64,000 nucleotides of DNA from Tetracladium setigerum (lineage: Eukaryota; Ascomycota; Leotiomycetes; Helotiales), in NCBI GenBank assembly GCA_031472005.1, contig PZJY01000008.1:2108001-2172000 (forward strand). The letters are read 5' to 3'. Positions 1-12,700 of this stretch are shown in pieces; the stretch's first letter is position 1, and the number at the start of each line of letters is the position of its first letter. The notes beneath the pieces were generated by a model. The model was not told the origin of the DNA and did not search any database. It saw only the letters and a program-made list of their open reading frames with translations. A program made the translations under genes and the position numbers.

Positions 1-743
1 AGCTAACTTGTTCATCGTGACTGGAATCTTGGCAGACTTGCAGCTATTGTCGAGTATTCACGCAATCCAATGACTTCACTCTAGACTTCTTAACCACACT
101 CGCCAGTACAGCAACACGATGCTTTAGTGCCTCCTAGAATTCAAACACTCACATCGAAAATCATACACTGAGGCCATATCACTCTCTCATTCGGGCCGGA
201 TCAGATTTGTCCAGGCAAAATTGCCGTTTGGCTTCGTTACTCGGCTCTGCAATTGAATTATAACATTCCAACATGAGAGTTGGGAATGTTCTCGAGTTGG
301 CGACGACGCCGTCCCTAGATGAGTGCAATGGTAGCGGACACACTGGATCAAATCAATGATGAGAAACAGCCGCCAAAGGCCCAGAAGTTGTGAGGCCAGC
401 GTTTGTGATGTAGTTGGAAGGTCAAATCTTGGCACAAAATACACCTAGACACATTCCTGTCATCCTCATTGCTCATCAGTCAACACTTCGAGGAAGTTAG
501 ACAACGAAGGTTCCATGGGAACTTGGGATGGTCCAGCTGGCAATTTGTGGGATGGGACAAGTATCGCATCATTTTTTCATAAGCAAATGGCTCAAGGAGA
601 TCAGAGAGGAACCAAGGTTCAATGATATCGTGGGCGTCTTTTTGCCCACTTAATAAACTTTACATCTACATACCTTATACGCATGACCTTGGGCTTTTGC
701 AGAAACAGAAGCAGATGCAAGGAGAAACGGCAGTAAATTATTG
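1..743. other. Intergenic, no gene recognised
   Basis: Only short, unconvincing reading frames on both strands and no recognisable protein motif. The right part is probably 3' flanking sequence of the leftward-transcribed ankyrin gene. Confidence 0.5.
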
Positions 744-3217
744 TCATCTCTTAGCGCCCCAGTTCTCAATTAAATCTGCAAGCTGGACTTTCCCCATCAC
801 CTTCGCATTCTGGGCCGGCGTGCCTGAATGTCGACCTATCTGCTTTGCCTCATTCTCCCATACTTCATCACAGTGGAACTGCTTGGCCCCTTTCTGCAGC
901 AGTACTCGGGCAGAGGCAACATCATTCTCCCGCGCCACTACTGCTTCGTGAAGTGCTGTTACTCCGTTCTTGTCCTGCCCATTCACACCCAGTCCCAGGC
1001 TGAGAAGATATCGAACCATGGCCGGTTGAGCGACGGAAAAGTTTAACACTCCCGCTTCCTTCCCATCTTTCGCATGCAAATCAGCGCCGCGTTCAAGCAG
1101 CAATCGAACTGTCGACATGTGCCCCCCAGCAACAGCAGCCATCAATGGAGTGCATAAATCTTGAACCGTTAGCGATTCGATTGACGTGCCGTAGTCCAGA
1201 ATCATTCTAACAATGTCCTCCAGACCCAACATGGCTGCCTGGTGTATTGGTCTCGCACCTATGGCGAGTACGGGGGCATCTAGATCCGCACCAGACTCTA
1301 TCAACAGCTTGGCGGCTTCAGGGTGACGGTTTACCATTGCAATAAATAATGGATTTACGAGGGTGTCTGTTTCGCAGTCAAGGTAAGCACCATGCTCAAT
1401 CAGCAATTTCATGCTATTCAATTTGTTCTCCCGAGCAGCCGTTGCGAGAGGTGTCCACCCTTCGAATTCGACCGGGTCTACGAGTGCACCATGCTGATAG
1501 AGGAGTTTTAGCATTTCGGTGGAATCAAGTTGAGCGGCCGCATGCATAGGCATTAGTTGATTCCTGCTTTTCAAATTGACCTCGGCACCGCGTTGAATGA
1601 GATAAAGGACCATATCAGCCTTCTCCTTCTGAACAGCGCAGTATAATGGCGAATATCCATCTTCGGGTACAAAATTGACATCAGCTCCAGCAGTGACGAG
1701 AATCTTGACGATCTCAAGCGTGCAAGACAAACTTGCATATGTCAAGGGGTATTCCTTTTAAGAACGTGAGACACATTAGCACCATTATTGCACAACAAAT
1801 TGACCATGTCCGCGCTTGCATCCTTTCCAGGGAGAAGAGATACAAATAAGGGAGTTGCGCTTGCTTTCGATTCTTCGTTAGGATCACAACCGTAGCTGAG
1901 AAGCTTTCTCGCAACAGAAATATGGCCATTCCTTATTGCCTGGAATAGCGGTGACTCGCCAAAAGAATCAACATCGTCTAAATTTGCGCCGTGCGCAACG
2001 AGAGCCATGATTATTTTATCCGGCGCACCTTGGATTGCCGCATGATGCAGTGGAGTGACCCCCTTTGGATCTGCTTCGTTCACATCGGCTCCCAGCTCGC
2101 ACATCACCTTGACGATTTCGTATCCAAGGTTTGCTTTTAGTGCAAGTATAAGTGGCGCTAGCCCACTCTCGGATTTGACTTGGAGGCTCGCGCCGGCTAA
2201 CACAAGAAAGTAGATCATCTGCTTGCGCTCTTCTGGTTCCGCAAGGGCCCTATGCAATGGGGTGAGGTTGGAATTTGGTAGAGTCATGTCAGGGTGCCAT
2301 CTATCGTTGAGCTTTTCGCATAATTTTTTAGATTTGTTGTTCTGAACTGCAAGATGCATGGCCTCCGCCACATATATGTTATATCCTTTGTGGGCCTTCC
2401 CTGGCTTAGGACGTAGTCTTGCTCTGATCTCTTGTACGTCTGTATTGTGTAATTCGCGAGGAAGGAAGACACCAAAAGAAGGGCGATTTGTTGGCTTCAA
2501 TGAGAGTTGGTTCAAGCTCAGCTGCTGTGGGGTAATGTTGCTCTGAGGATTGCTCAAGGTATGCTGTGACGGGTGGGTAACCTGATTATTTGTTGTTCCG
2601 AGTCGTGCCTGGATACTGATGAGAGATTCCCTGCGATTGCGTAGTTGGTTAGTTCGTTGGCATGAGCAGTTGGAGGTTGGTAACCTCACGAGAACTCACA
2701 TCTGGATGCAGTCAAGCAAAAAGCTAAGCGATGATCGATACTCTCGTATCTCCTGGAGAGAAGACCTGAACAATTCCTCTTTCCACACAAATGTTGCGCG
2801 AGAGGAATTGCTCATGTCAACAGATCCATCTTTAGCGACACTAGCAATCCGGCCCACCTCCTTTGTTAGTTGACAGATGCAATTGGAAATATCTTCCACC
2901 AAAATCTCAAAAGAAGTCTTTAAGTTCTGAGTTCCTCTCGCAGGCGCCGCAAGAAGCTGAGGATTGGTATGAATGACATGTTCCAAGCGCTGCAGCACCA
3001 CCGTCGTCGTTGTACAATCCACAGCCACTACTTGCAACACGGAAGGTGCACTGCTGTAGCTCTGTCTCAAATCTCGCAGGACCAAAGCAACCTTGCCACA
3101 GCTCGTTACCAAAGCAATTATCGTTGCAGTAAGAGACAAAGGGTCCGCCAGTTCATAATTTAAGAATGAAGTTGTTAGTACTGTAGGTCTTGTCACTTCG
3201 CTGTGGGGGATACACAT
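744..3217 (-). CDS. Fungal_N domain / ankyrin-repeat protein, one frame break
   Basis: Exon 1 (3217-2700) encodes a helical N-terminal module of the Fungal_N/SesA-like type found at the head of fungal NLR proteins: ADPLSLTATIIALVTSCGKV begins near residue 25. An intron at 2699-2631 (GTGAGT donor, CTAAC branch, CAG acceptor) joins in phase to a long ankyrin array of about 14 repeats; TPLHHAAIQGA and TPLATAARENK are typical. Near 1746 the frame ends at ...KRNTP-stop and continues one base out of frame as LTYASL, which together is an ordinary ankyrin repeat (TPLxYA). Adding one base gives exactly 802 codons (801 residues). The break sits in a run of four C (plus-strand GGGG at 1746-1749). Ankyrin arrays bind protein partners; with Fungal_N this suggests a role in NLR-type self-recognition, which is inference. 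It lacks its own NACHT domain, but a decayed one lies just upstream. The start at 3217 adds residues before the domain; a nearer start is possible. Confidence 0.75.
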
Positions 3218-3696
3218 CTTTTGAGGGTCTCTGAGAGGCCAAGATGAGGCTGAATCTCAGCAACTCAGCTGATGGACCAGAGGCAAGCCACATCAGAAGT
3301 GGTTGGATTGGGCGTAAAAGATAACTCCTGAAGCGGGTTTCCAGCAATCATGCATATTGTCGGGCGTTGGCTGCGAAGCTGAGAGTATAAGCGAGGTAGG
3401 TGAGAGAGGAGTCTTGGCCGAACGACTACTCCGTATTATAGAAATGATTGGATAGGGTGGAAAAGATATTCCTGGAGTAATTTTGCTAGTACGCAAGCAA
3501 GCACATTTTTCGGGGCGCTAGCTAGCAAGCTGAGAGGGAATCATCTTGTCTTTTTTTTATAAGTAGCGAGCTCGCAGCGGTTCACAACTGTTGAAACTTT
3601 AGACCGTTACAAGTTCCTTGCCCAGCCGCAAGAGAGGCACAATTGTGTTGTTAACTAGGTAGTACCTCGGTTGGCTCTCACGTATTATCACGGTCT

Positions 3697-4140
3697 GCTA
3701 AGGGTTGTCTGTCGTGATTTCTCGCAGCTTCTCGTTGATGTTGAAGTTGTAAGTAACATACGCCCGAATGTTGTTTTCGTAAGCATCTTCAAACACCGCA
3801 TGTGGACGGCTGGATAGACAGAGTTCTATCTTGACTGTAGCGTCGGATCATGCTGAGACCAAGGAGTTCAACACGCTAACTAGGTCGTCATGATCTTCAG
3901 AAAATTCGTCCAGCCCATCAATTATCAGAGGCAAGCGGATTTCGCAATATCTCTGAGCTATAAGCGTCTTGAATGCCGTTTTGGGCTCCTTTCTCGTCCA
4001 TTCATTGGAGGTGTTGTGGTTCACTATACGTTCACAGTGATATTCTAATGGAGCTGCTAAATGAGCTACTATATGAGCTGCTGCCGTTACACTCTTCCTT
4101 TTGACTCTATTCCTTGTTAGCTTATTGTTATGTGTTTTGG
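3697..4140 (-). pseudogene. Decayed NACHT NTPase fragment
   Basis: The minus strand reads as a NACHT domain core. The Walker B segment LPLIIDGLDEFSEDHDDL is followed by a SSRPHAVFEDA block (sensor-like CLSSRP motif usual in fungal NACHT proteins) and the preceding helix WTRKEPKTAFKTL. A TGA stop at 3850-3848 interrupts the frame between the two blocks and the frame ends at a TAG near 3697. The P-loop was not found upstream. I read this as the remains of an NLR gene, on the same strand as and directly 5' of the Fungal_N/ankyrin gene. It was recognised from motif similarity only. Confidence 0.7.
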
Positions 4141-4392
4141 GGCAGAGCGTGTTCTGTACGTGCTAGATCCTTACCTACAGTACAGTACCTATTTATTTTA
4201 GCTGATGATAGGTATTGAATAACATAGTTTTTAAATTGTTCCTACTTCCTCAATGTCGTATTTGTGTAAATTTATCTTTTGTATTCATCGACAGGCTAGA
4301 TACCTACCAAGATAATCGTGCAATGAATAAATAGAGCTGTAGCTCCTCATAAAGCCACAAAACCCCTTCACCCTTCATTGCCCCTAAAAAGA

Positions 4393-6102
4393 CTACCATG
4401 CAGTAATATCCTCCACCTCAGCCTCACCAAAGGTACTCGTCTTAGTTACCTCCCCCACTGTCTCAGCAGCCACATCCACGCTCCCCTCAACCGACATAAT
4501 ATCCGGCAAGACATCTATCAAAAACTCCAAGATATGCTTATTCACTTGCTCAAATTGCAGCAAAAATGCATCATGCCCCTCGGGAGAATCGATCTTTCGT
4601 AAGCGAGCGTCGGGGATCGAGCGGGCGAGTTCTTCTTGCTCGCCAAATGTGAATAGTCCGTCACTTTCGATACCGAGGACGAGAGTTGGTTGTGTGATGA
4701 GCGAGAGGGCGTCTGCAATGGGGTTAGTGGCAGAGGAGGGCACACGGTACCGGGAGACGTCGTGGGTGTCTAGTTTGCGCGTTATGGCGATGTAGCAGTT
4801 GCCATCGAAGCGTTTGACGAACTTTTCGCCTTGGTACCGCAAGTAGGATTGTGCTGAGAAGTAGGTTGAAGTTGATTTCTTGCGTTCAACGGCGCTGGGC
4901 GATGGACGGGTGTTGCTAGGCTCTGGAGGGGATGGAGTGGTGGTTGAGCTGTGGAATTGAGGATCGGCGAAGTCGGATGAGGGCGTGTTGATTCCGCTTC
5001 CGTGTGTATTTATGGGTTGCTGTACTTGTGCCTTTGGGATGGAGCGCGAACTGCTGGGTCGAGATAAGGGAGAACGGGTTGGTGTGTGTCCATCGTTGTG
5101 GATTGCCAGGTGAACTTCTGATGGATGTTGATTCTCGCTTATAGTTTGACGCTTTGATGCGTCTGGAGTATTTCGGCCAAAACGTGATTCAAATGAATCA
5201 CGACTTCGATATGTGAGCAGGGCTGACATTCTTGCGGCACCAAGACCCGCTGATGGGGGATCCGAGAAAGGGTAATAGCCATCGTCATATTTTGGGTCGG
5301 CGTAGATGCTCTGTCGTTGCGCTTCGCCCCAGCTGATTCCCCATGCGCTGTGTCGACTTGAGGTTGCAATGGGCACGATACAGCGAACGTAGTCTTTTCC
5401 AAGGTATGCCCATTCTAAAACTAACATTCCGCCCATGGACCCTCCGATAACGGCAGCAACTTGACGAACTCCTAATTCATCCAAAAGTAGTTTGTGGAAA
5501 CTGCAGACGTTAGTATATATAATATGCATACATAGATGTTTCGAAAATCTGGAAGTTCCTACTTAACATCATCCCTAATGGTTGTCAAAGGGAATTCGGG
5601 TCCGTATCTTTCATTCTGAGGATCTCCATCCCTGCTTGTGACTGGACTTGCACTCCCATATGGACTTCCCAAGCTGTTCATGCAAATGACGAAGAATCTC
5701 GAGATATCAAAAGCCCTTCCTGGTCCTCCCAGTAAAGGGCCCCACCAGTCACTCACATCCGCACTTCCTGTCAAGGCATGGCAAATGACCATCACATTAT
5801 CGCGATTCGGCGACAACTTCCCCCTCGTGCTATATGCCAACGGCGCATTGTACAACGTCTCGCCCGATTCGAGGGTGAAGGAGGGGATGATAGCAATTTG
5901 CTGGTCGGGAATCAGGGCGGCGAAAGGGTTCTCGGGCTGCTGCTGTGTTCTTCCTTGGACGTATTCAGTTGCGGTTCTTTCTTTCTGTTGTGTGTTCCCC
6001 AAACTATTTTGTTTTTTTTGGAGGGGTAGAGGCGTGGGTGAACTGACCAAAGACTGCTGCTGCTGTTGCTGCTGGGCGATTGGACTCTGTAGAAGTTGCC
6101 AT
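4393..6102 (-). CDS. MET2: Homoserine O-acetyltransferase
   Basis: Transfers acetate from acetyl-CoA to homoserine, the first dedicated step of methionine/sulfur amino-acid synthesis. It is an alpha/beta-hydrolase of the MetX family: oxyanion-side motif VICHALTGSADVSDWW, nucleophile elbow GGSMGGM (Ser in the centre), acid region VLGIESDGLFTFGEQEE, and catalytic His in PEGHDAFLLQFEQVN. One intron at 5562-5501 (GTAGGA...ACTAAC...CTGCAG) joins TIRDDV to FHKLLLDELGV. A low-complexity Ser/Pro insert of about 100 residues lies between core elements, common in fungal members. Start: the ATG at 6102 has a good context (ACAACATGGC), but its frame meets a stop right after an A8 run (plus T8 at 6012-6019). 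With seven A the frame runs straight into the conserved part, giving 549 codons (548 residues). Alternatively an upstream exon splices in (CTAAC...TACAG lies over the ATG). Divergent from THO2. Confidence 0.9.
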
Positions 6103-6744
6103 GTTGTAGGCGAAGGAGAAATGAAGAAAGAGAGTTAGAGAAAAAGAATGTTATATCCTCATCGACACTTTTGTGACTCGTTCCCTTTTATGTTGTTGAT
6201 GTTTTGGTCAGACTCATCCATAATAGCATGGATGACTGCACCTGCGCTATCGCAAGAATTTCACCCCCAAAAAACGTCATCCACATGGTGTGGCCATATC
6301 TGAACACTAGGCGGTTAACTAGTGATTTTCCAGCCACGCCTGATATGTGGCTGGTAAAATCTTGGCATGTAGATCTTGGCAATGGCCCAAGCTTAGCTTA
6401 CCTATTGTGCTTCGCGTTCGCGAGACTTCAATATTACGATTGAGACCAAGAGTGAGGTCAAGAGGTCAAAAGGTGAATTGCAGCCCTACGCCCACGTCAA
6501 CTTGGGGAATTCTCTCCTTCCTTTCTTTCAACCCTCCCTCAAACACACACCAACGCCAACGCCAAGCATCTCGAGATCGCATCCTCGCTCATGTCGCTCG
6601 AAACACCACATCTCTCAACTTTTCTTTCATTCCGTTGATTCCTTTCTTCGTCGCTTTCCATCTTGGTAGCTCCCAAGCCTCCGACAAAGGATCTTGCCCG
6701 CCACATGATACGTATTCTGAGCAGCGCATCAGATTGAGGTAGAT
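6103..6744. promoter_or_regulatory. Divergent MET2/THO2 intergenic region
   Basis: About 640 bp separate the two start codons, so this must carry both promoters and both 5' leaders. The THO2 side is C/T-rich (6500-6700), as in many fungal leaders. No specific binding site is claimed. Confidence 0.5.
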
Positions 6745-9700
6745 ATGGCGCCCAATAACAAGAGGAAGAGGCCTGATAGGACCTCTTCCGTTGACGACAC
6801 CTCCAGCAGACCCTCACCCCATCGTCCTGCAAACACAAATCTAGGTCAGCACGAAGCGCGCGAAGGGGGTAACAGACGATCGAGTCGTGGGAATCAAGGA
6901 AACCAAGCAGCCAACAGAGGCGGGAGTCGCAGAAGCGATCGCGGGGACAGCAATCCACAAAACCTCAAGGTATCAGGCAGAGGCACACCAACCCAAGGCC
7001 CGATGTCTCCTCCCTCGCAGCCTGCCAGCGCGACTCTGGCTACGACTTCTACATTCGAATCTCCTTCCACAGTTTCTAAACCTGAGCCCGCGCCATACGA
7101 CTACTCCTTCCTGACTGATGAGCGAAAGGCCGGATGGAGTGTGATGGGTCGCCAGGAGGTCGTTGCGGCCGGAACACAAGCTCGTTTGGACGAAGACACA
7201 TTGGATCTTTCCTCTATCTTCCAAGAATTCATACGTGCGACTATCGACGGAAGGCTAGATCCTGTAGATGCAGGAACCTGTGTGAAGGAAATCCTAGGTT
7301 CAGACACGGCTGCAGATGTGCCCCAATTCGATGCGCAAACTTTCTTCCTCGACATATTCTCGATGATCTGCGAAAACGAAATAGCTCCTCTTGATCCTGA
7401 TCTGCGAAAATTTGCGATCGCATCTGGTGTATCTCCAGTATTGATGAGACAGAAATTAGACGGCCAAGTTCTTCAAAATCTCGGTTTGACGAGGGAGACC
7501 TTTATCCGTCAGGGAATCCGACAAACTACAAACTTACTTTACCGCCAATCAAATTACAACTTATTACGAGAAGAGAGCGAGGGCTACGCGAAGTTATGTA
7601 CGGAACTCTTTACGACTAGTGGGAGGGGCAATCCAACTCGCGAACATGCCGCTGCTGCATTTGAAAAGGTCAAAGGCTTGATTGGAACCTTCGACTTGGA
7701 TGTTGGAAGAGTTTTAGATATCACACTTGACGTGTTTGCCGCTGTTTTGATCAAGCAATTTCGATTCTTCGTCAAGCTGCTTCGGCTCAGTTCTTGGTGG
7801 CCCCGCAATTTCGACCTCAATGGTGCGCTTCCTGGTCGCGTTGAGATTCTACCCGCCTGGGCTTTGCCAACCTCGTCCCATTTTCTATGTACCGATGAAC
7901 AGAAGGCGGAGGCGCAAGGGGCGAGGCTTAAGCGAGATACGCTGTTTTGGAATCGTGCACGAGAAGTTGGACTTGATGCATATTTCGAGCTAGGTGGCCG
8001 TGATATAGTGGATGAGGACGGCCGAAAGCGCATCTTTGGCGACAAGGATATTGCCGACTCGGAACTCGATGCTGATCGTCTATGGATCAAGACAACTGGA
8101 ACACTGCCGCCCTCTGGAAACCGTGTTGCCGCTCAACTTCTTGGCTTCAAGTTACGCTTCTACGCCTCATCAGCTCGCGACAATGAGGATATCTTTCCCC
8201 CGAACGTTCTGTATTTGGCTGCGTTGCTGATCAAAATTGGCTTCATCTCTTTGAGAGATCTTTATGAGCACTTGTGGCCTCTGGATGATGATATGCCTGC
8301 GGCCCGAGAGACGAGGCGGAAGGAGTTAGAAGAAAAGGAGCGCTTGAGTCGTCCAGGCGGAGCAGTCAATGCGTTAATGATGGCTGGAGCTCTACCTGAT
8401 GATACTTTGCCGAATAATGGCAGGTCTCGCGATACAGCCACTTCCAAAGCAGACACTGCCAAAATAACCTCGGAGGTGGACGACAAGGACGCATTAGGCG
8501 AACCTGCAGAGCAAAAGGCTGCACTTTTAGTCCAACTTCTCACGATTGGTGCTCTCCCAGAATCTCTCTTCATGATCGGTCGCTTCCCTTGGTTGACAGA
8601 AGCATACCCAGACCTCATCGACCTTATCAACCGAATTCTATCGCATTCCCTCAAAGACGTCTACGCCCAATGCAGCCCTACTTCAACCGTACCCCAGGGT
8701 GCCCAACTAAAATCGTGGCCGAGCACGACCAAAACGGTGTTCCCAAGGGCCAAGTTCGTGTATCTCGTCTTCCTACTCGCAATCAGTTGCGTTGGCCTCA
8801 CCCTGAAAAATTCGATACGAACGAAGGCCAGTCCTACAAATTCTACTGGGAGGAATGGGCAGACGATGTGCCTGTCTGCCAGACCGTGGACGATGTTTTC
8901 ACTCTCTGTGGAACATTGCTGAATCTGTCTGGTGTCGGAATCGGCAAAGATGCAGCCCTGCTATCAAAACTTGCAAGAATTGGCAATGTCAGTCTTGCAC
9001 AAGATAATTCTCCACAAAATATGGCTCGATGGCAAGATTTGTTGAAGCGATTGCTGGTACCTGCACTCAGCTTTACGAAATCCAATACCAGCATTGTCAA
9101 CGAAATCTATGATATGCTTCGCCATTATCCAGTCTCTGCCCGGTACTCTATCTATGCGGAGTGGTTTGAAGGTCAAATCTCGCGACTACCGGTCATGAAG
9201 GTTGCATTCGCACGCACTACGACGGAGACACAGGGCATCATGAAGAGAATCAGCATGACCAATATTACGACCATGGCGAGGAGCCTGGCCAAGGCTGCCT
9301 ATGCATCACCTGGTGTCGTCTTTCGTGTTGCTCTCGGTCAAATTGAAGAATACACTAATCTCACTGAAGTTGTGGTCGAATGTGCAAAGTACTTCACCGA
9401 ACTTGGCTACGATGTGCTTCTGTGGTCTCTCATGAGCTCTCTTGGAGGCAAAGACAGAAATCGAAGCAGTGCGGAATTTGCACTATTACCAAGTCAGTGG
9501 CTGTTGGCTTTGTCAAGATTCGCTGGCAAGGTTTTCAAGCGCTACTCGATCATGAGCCCCTCTCCAATTCTTCTATACGTCAATGACCAGCTTCACCGAG
9601 GCAACTCAAAAGATTTGGTCATCTTAAAGGAGCTCATCGCCCAGATGTCTGGCATTGTGCCTAATACTGATTTTACGGATGCTCAGCTTTCAGGAATGAC

Positions 9701-12700
9701 AGGGTGGGAGAATCTGCGTCGCATCACACTCATCAGCCTGCAAGATAAACGATACGATTCGCTGAAAACGTCAAAGCGACTAATGAAAGCTCTGAGCGAT
9801 ACTCGATTGGCCGGTGAGCTTCTCATATCTATTGCTCAGTATCGACAGGCTGCAATCTACTCCGTGCCTGATGATGAGGCTCATATTAAGGTGCTCGCCT
9901 CGATGGTTGATGACACCCAGTCAATTTTCTTCCAGTACTTAGATCTCTTGCGCAGCAACTTCTCAGTGGAAGAATTCGACAAACATGTTCCTGGTATCTC
10001 CGACCTGTTGGTGGACTTTGGGCTGCAACCGGCTCTCGCCTTCATGATCGGTCGCTCCAGTGTGCTGAGCATGATTGCTCAAGTGACCAGCCCAACCCTG
10101 AACGGCATCACAAATGCTCCTTCAGCTGTAGAGTCCCCAACTCTCCCAGCAATTGATGCAGAGGGTGACACTTCAATGAATACCGAGACCAAGGAAGAGA
10201 AGGTTGAAGTGGAGAACTTGGCAAAAACGGAAAATGTCAACGGAGAGACACCCGAAGATTCCTCAATCGTGAAAGAGCAGTCACCTTCCGGTGATATCGC
10301 TTCTCCACCTGTGGACAAGTTTCAACAGTGCTTGGAGCCCATTATGGCTACCGTTGAAAACCTCTTCCCGGAGGATTCATGGCTATCCCTCACACCAGAA
10401 TTCTACGTCACCTTCTGGGTAACAACTCTCAGCGAGATTGCAATGCCAAAGGCTAGCTACATGGCCGCACAACATCGCTTGGTTCAGGTAGAACTTGATC
10501 TCAGCAAACCAGATCGTTCGGACACTACACGTTATGGTGTAGCCAAGAGAGCAGAAGCTTTAAAATCAGCCATGGAATCTAAAGTCGCGCTCCAGAAGGA
10601 ACGAAGTCAGCACATGGAGTACGCCTCGAAATTGAAGTTGCGACTGAGTAAACGCAAGAGTTCTTGGTTCAAGCACACAAACAAGCCTGATGCTCTTAGC
10701 GATGAGATTCTCGAAAAGTGCATTTTCCCAAGACTTCTTCTTTCACCGACGGATGCCGATTTCGCATTCAGCATGATCAAGTTCATGCATGAGACCAACA
10801 CGCCCAATTTCCGAACTCTCTCGCTATATGGCCGTCTCTTCAAAGCCCATCGCTTAAGATCCCTTATTTTTACCTGCACAATTCGTGAAGCCGAGAATTT
10901 GGGGCGATTTCTGAAACTGGTCCTTCTAGACCTTGCTAGGTGGCACGCTCAATCATCGGTCTACGAGAAAGAGGCTCTAGGGACCCCCAAGCAAGCTTTG
11001 ATTGGGTTTGCGAAAGCTCTCGACACTAATGGAAAGCCGAAGGGGTTCCTCGACCACGATGGCACCGATGGCAAGTACGGGTTCAAGAATGTCCTGTTTT
11101 TGTGGCACAAGAACCTGAATACTGCGCTTCGTGACTGCCTGGAGGGAACGGAGTGGATGCATATTCGCAATGCTATCACCATCCTGAAATCAGTTGTTGA
11201 GGTCTTCCCGGCTGTAGACTTTATGGGGAACAATTTCATTAAACAATTGGAGCTAATCGCAAAACGAGAGAAGGGTGTAAGGGAAGATCTTGCATTGACA
11301 GGAAATGCTGTTTTGGTCGGGTTGAAGAAGAGATCGAAGAGTTGGGTCATGGTTCAGGCTTTCGGGTATTCTATAGTATGTATTTCTTCCATCACCCATT
11401 TACTTGTTTCTGACAACATCACAGGTCCCTCCTGGAAAGCCCAATGGCAGTGCAACACCAGCAAACTCGGCGAACAAAACTATTCTGAAAGCCACTGCTC
11501 CTGAGTTTAAGCCAACAAGGTTAGTCAGTTCTCTCATGAGAAAGCTTATCCGCTAATTTATTAAAAGCACGCAAAATGCTTCCACGCTCCGAAACAATGC
11601 CACGGAAGTTGAAGATGGTGAGGTGGACGATACAAAGATTTCCGCAACTAAACAAGATGCTACTTCTCAAAATCAAAAGGAAAACAAGCCTCCTGTGGAG
11701 GCTGTTGCACCAGAACCGGCAAAATCTGAAATTCTACTCAGGAGACAAAATTTCCTGAGAGAAAATGCCGCAAAAGCCGCAGCAGCTTCACCGCAATCGC
11801 ACTCAACCCCACCACCGCGCCCCGATCCTACCAGGAACCTGGGCCCAAGCTCGTCTGCAGACAGAGGCAATCACTCGCTTCCTAGCAGACCGGACGCCCC
11901 ATTTCCTCCACACAACGACCTCAGAAATCTTCGCCACGGAGAGAGGAGAGATGGCAGGGAGCCTCGTTTGTCAGATACAAATCGCGCGGGTCGCAATGGA
12001 GATAGACCTGGGGATAGACTTTCCGATGTCTCCAGAGCTGGACCAACAGACCGGGTTGATAGACCCGGTGACAGACTTCGCGACTTCCCTGGTAATGATC
12101 GTCGAAGTTTGGACTCAAGTTCGAAGGATATTGGCCGACCTCTGGATCGAATGCCTGGAAGCGATCGTATTCGAGATCCTCCACCACGATGGACGCCTGA
12201 CTCGGCTCGTGACAATCAAGATCGATTTGGCAATGGAGGCCGAGGACATGAAACAGGCAGGTTATCTCGCGAGACTGGCATGCCTCCTCCTAGGCATTTA
12301 CCTCCAACATCAGCAACTCCTGTCTCGTCTGAGAGGCCTCCTCCTGTCAATCCCGAGAGACAGGAATTGATCAATCCAGAGCGCAAAGCCTTGATATCAG
12401 GTGGAAAGGACTCTCCTCGAAATGAATCCCCTCGTCGTGGAAGAGAAGACGGAAAGGATCGGAATCCATCAAGAGGGCAATCACCCAGACGACAAGAGAA
12501 GGACAAGGAGCCAACTGATGCAAGACGAGATGATCGACCAAGCCGCAATGGACCAGAGGATTATCATGGTTCTAGATCTCGACCTGAAGACTCTCAACAT
12601 CCTCCTGCCGGGCCTCGCAGTGACCGTCAAATGGACCGTGCTGTTGATAGAATGCCAAACGATAGAATGGCTTTCCAGGCAACGCCGCCTCCGCCAAGGG

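Noticed and set aside
622..1549. Plus-strand frames opposite the ankyrin gene
   Set aside because: Shadows of the ankyrin coding strand; no domain and no splice support.
8689..8749. Intron to explain the first THO2 frame break
   Set aside because: A GTACCC...CCAAG pair keeps phase but deletes sequence resembling the family (DQNGVPKGQVR); one missing base fits better.
11765..12370. 201-codon frame inside THO2
   Set aside because: Off-frame shadow of the Arg/Asp/Ser-rich THO2 tail, whose composition keeps other frames open.
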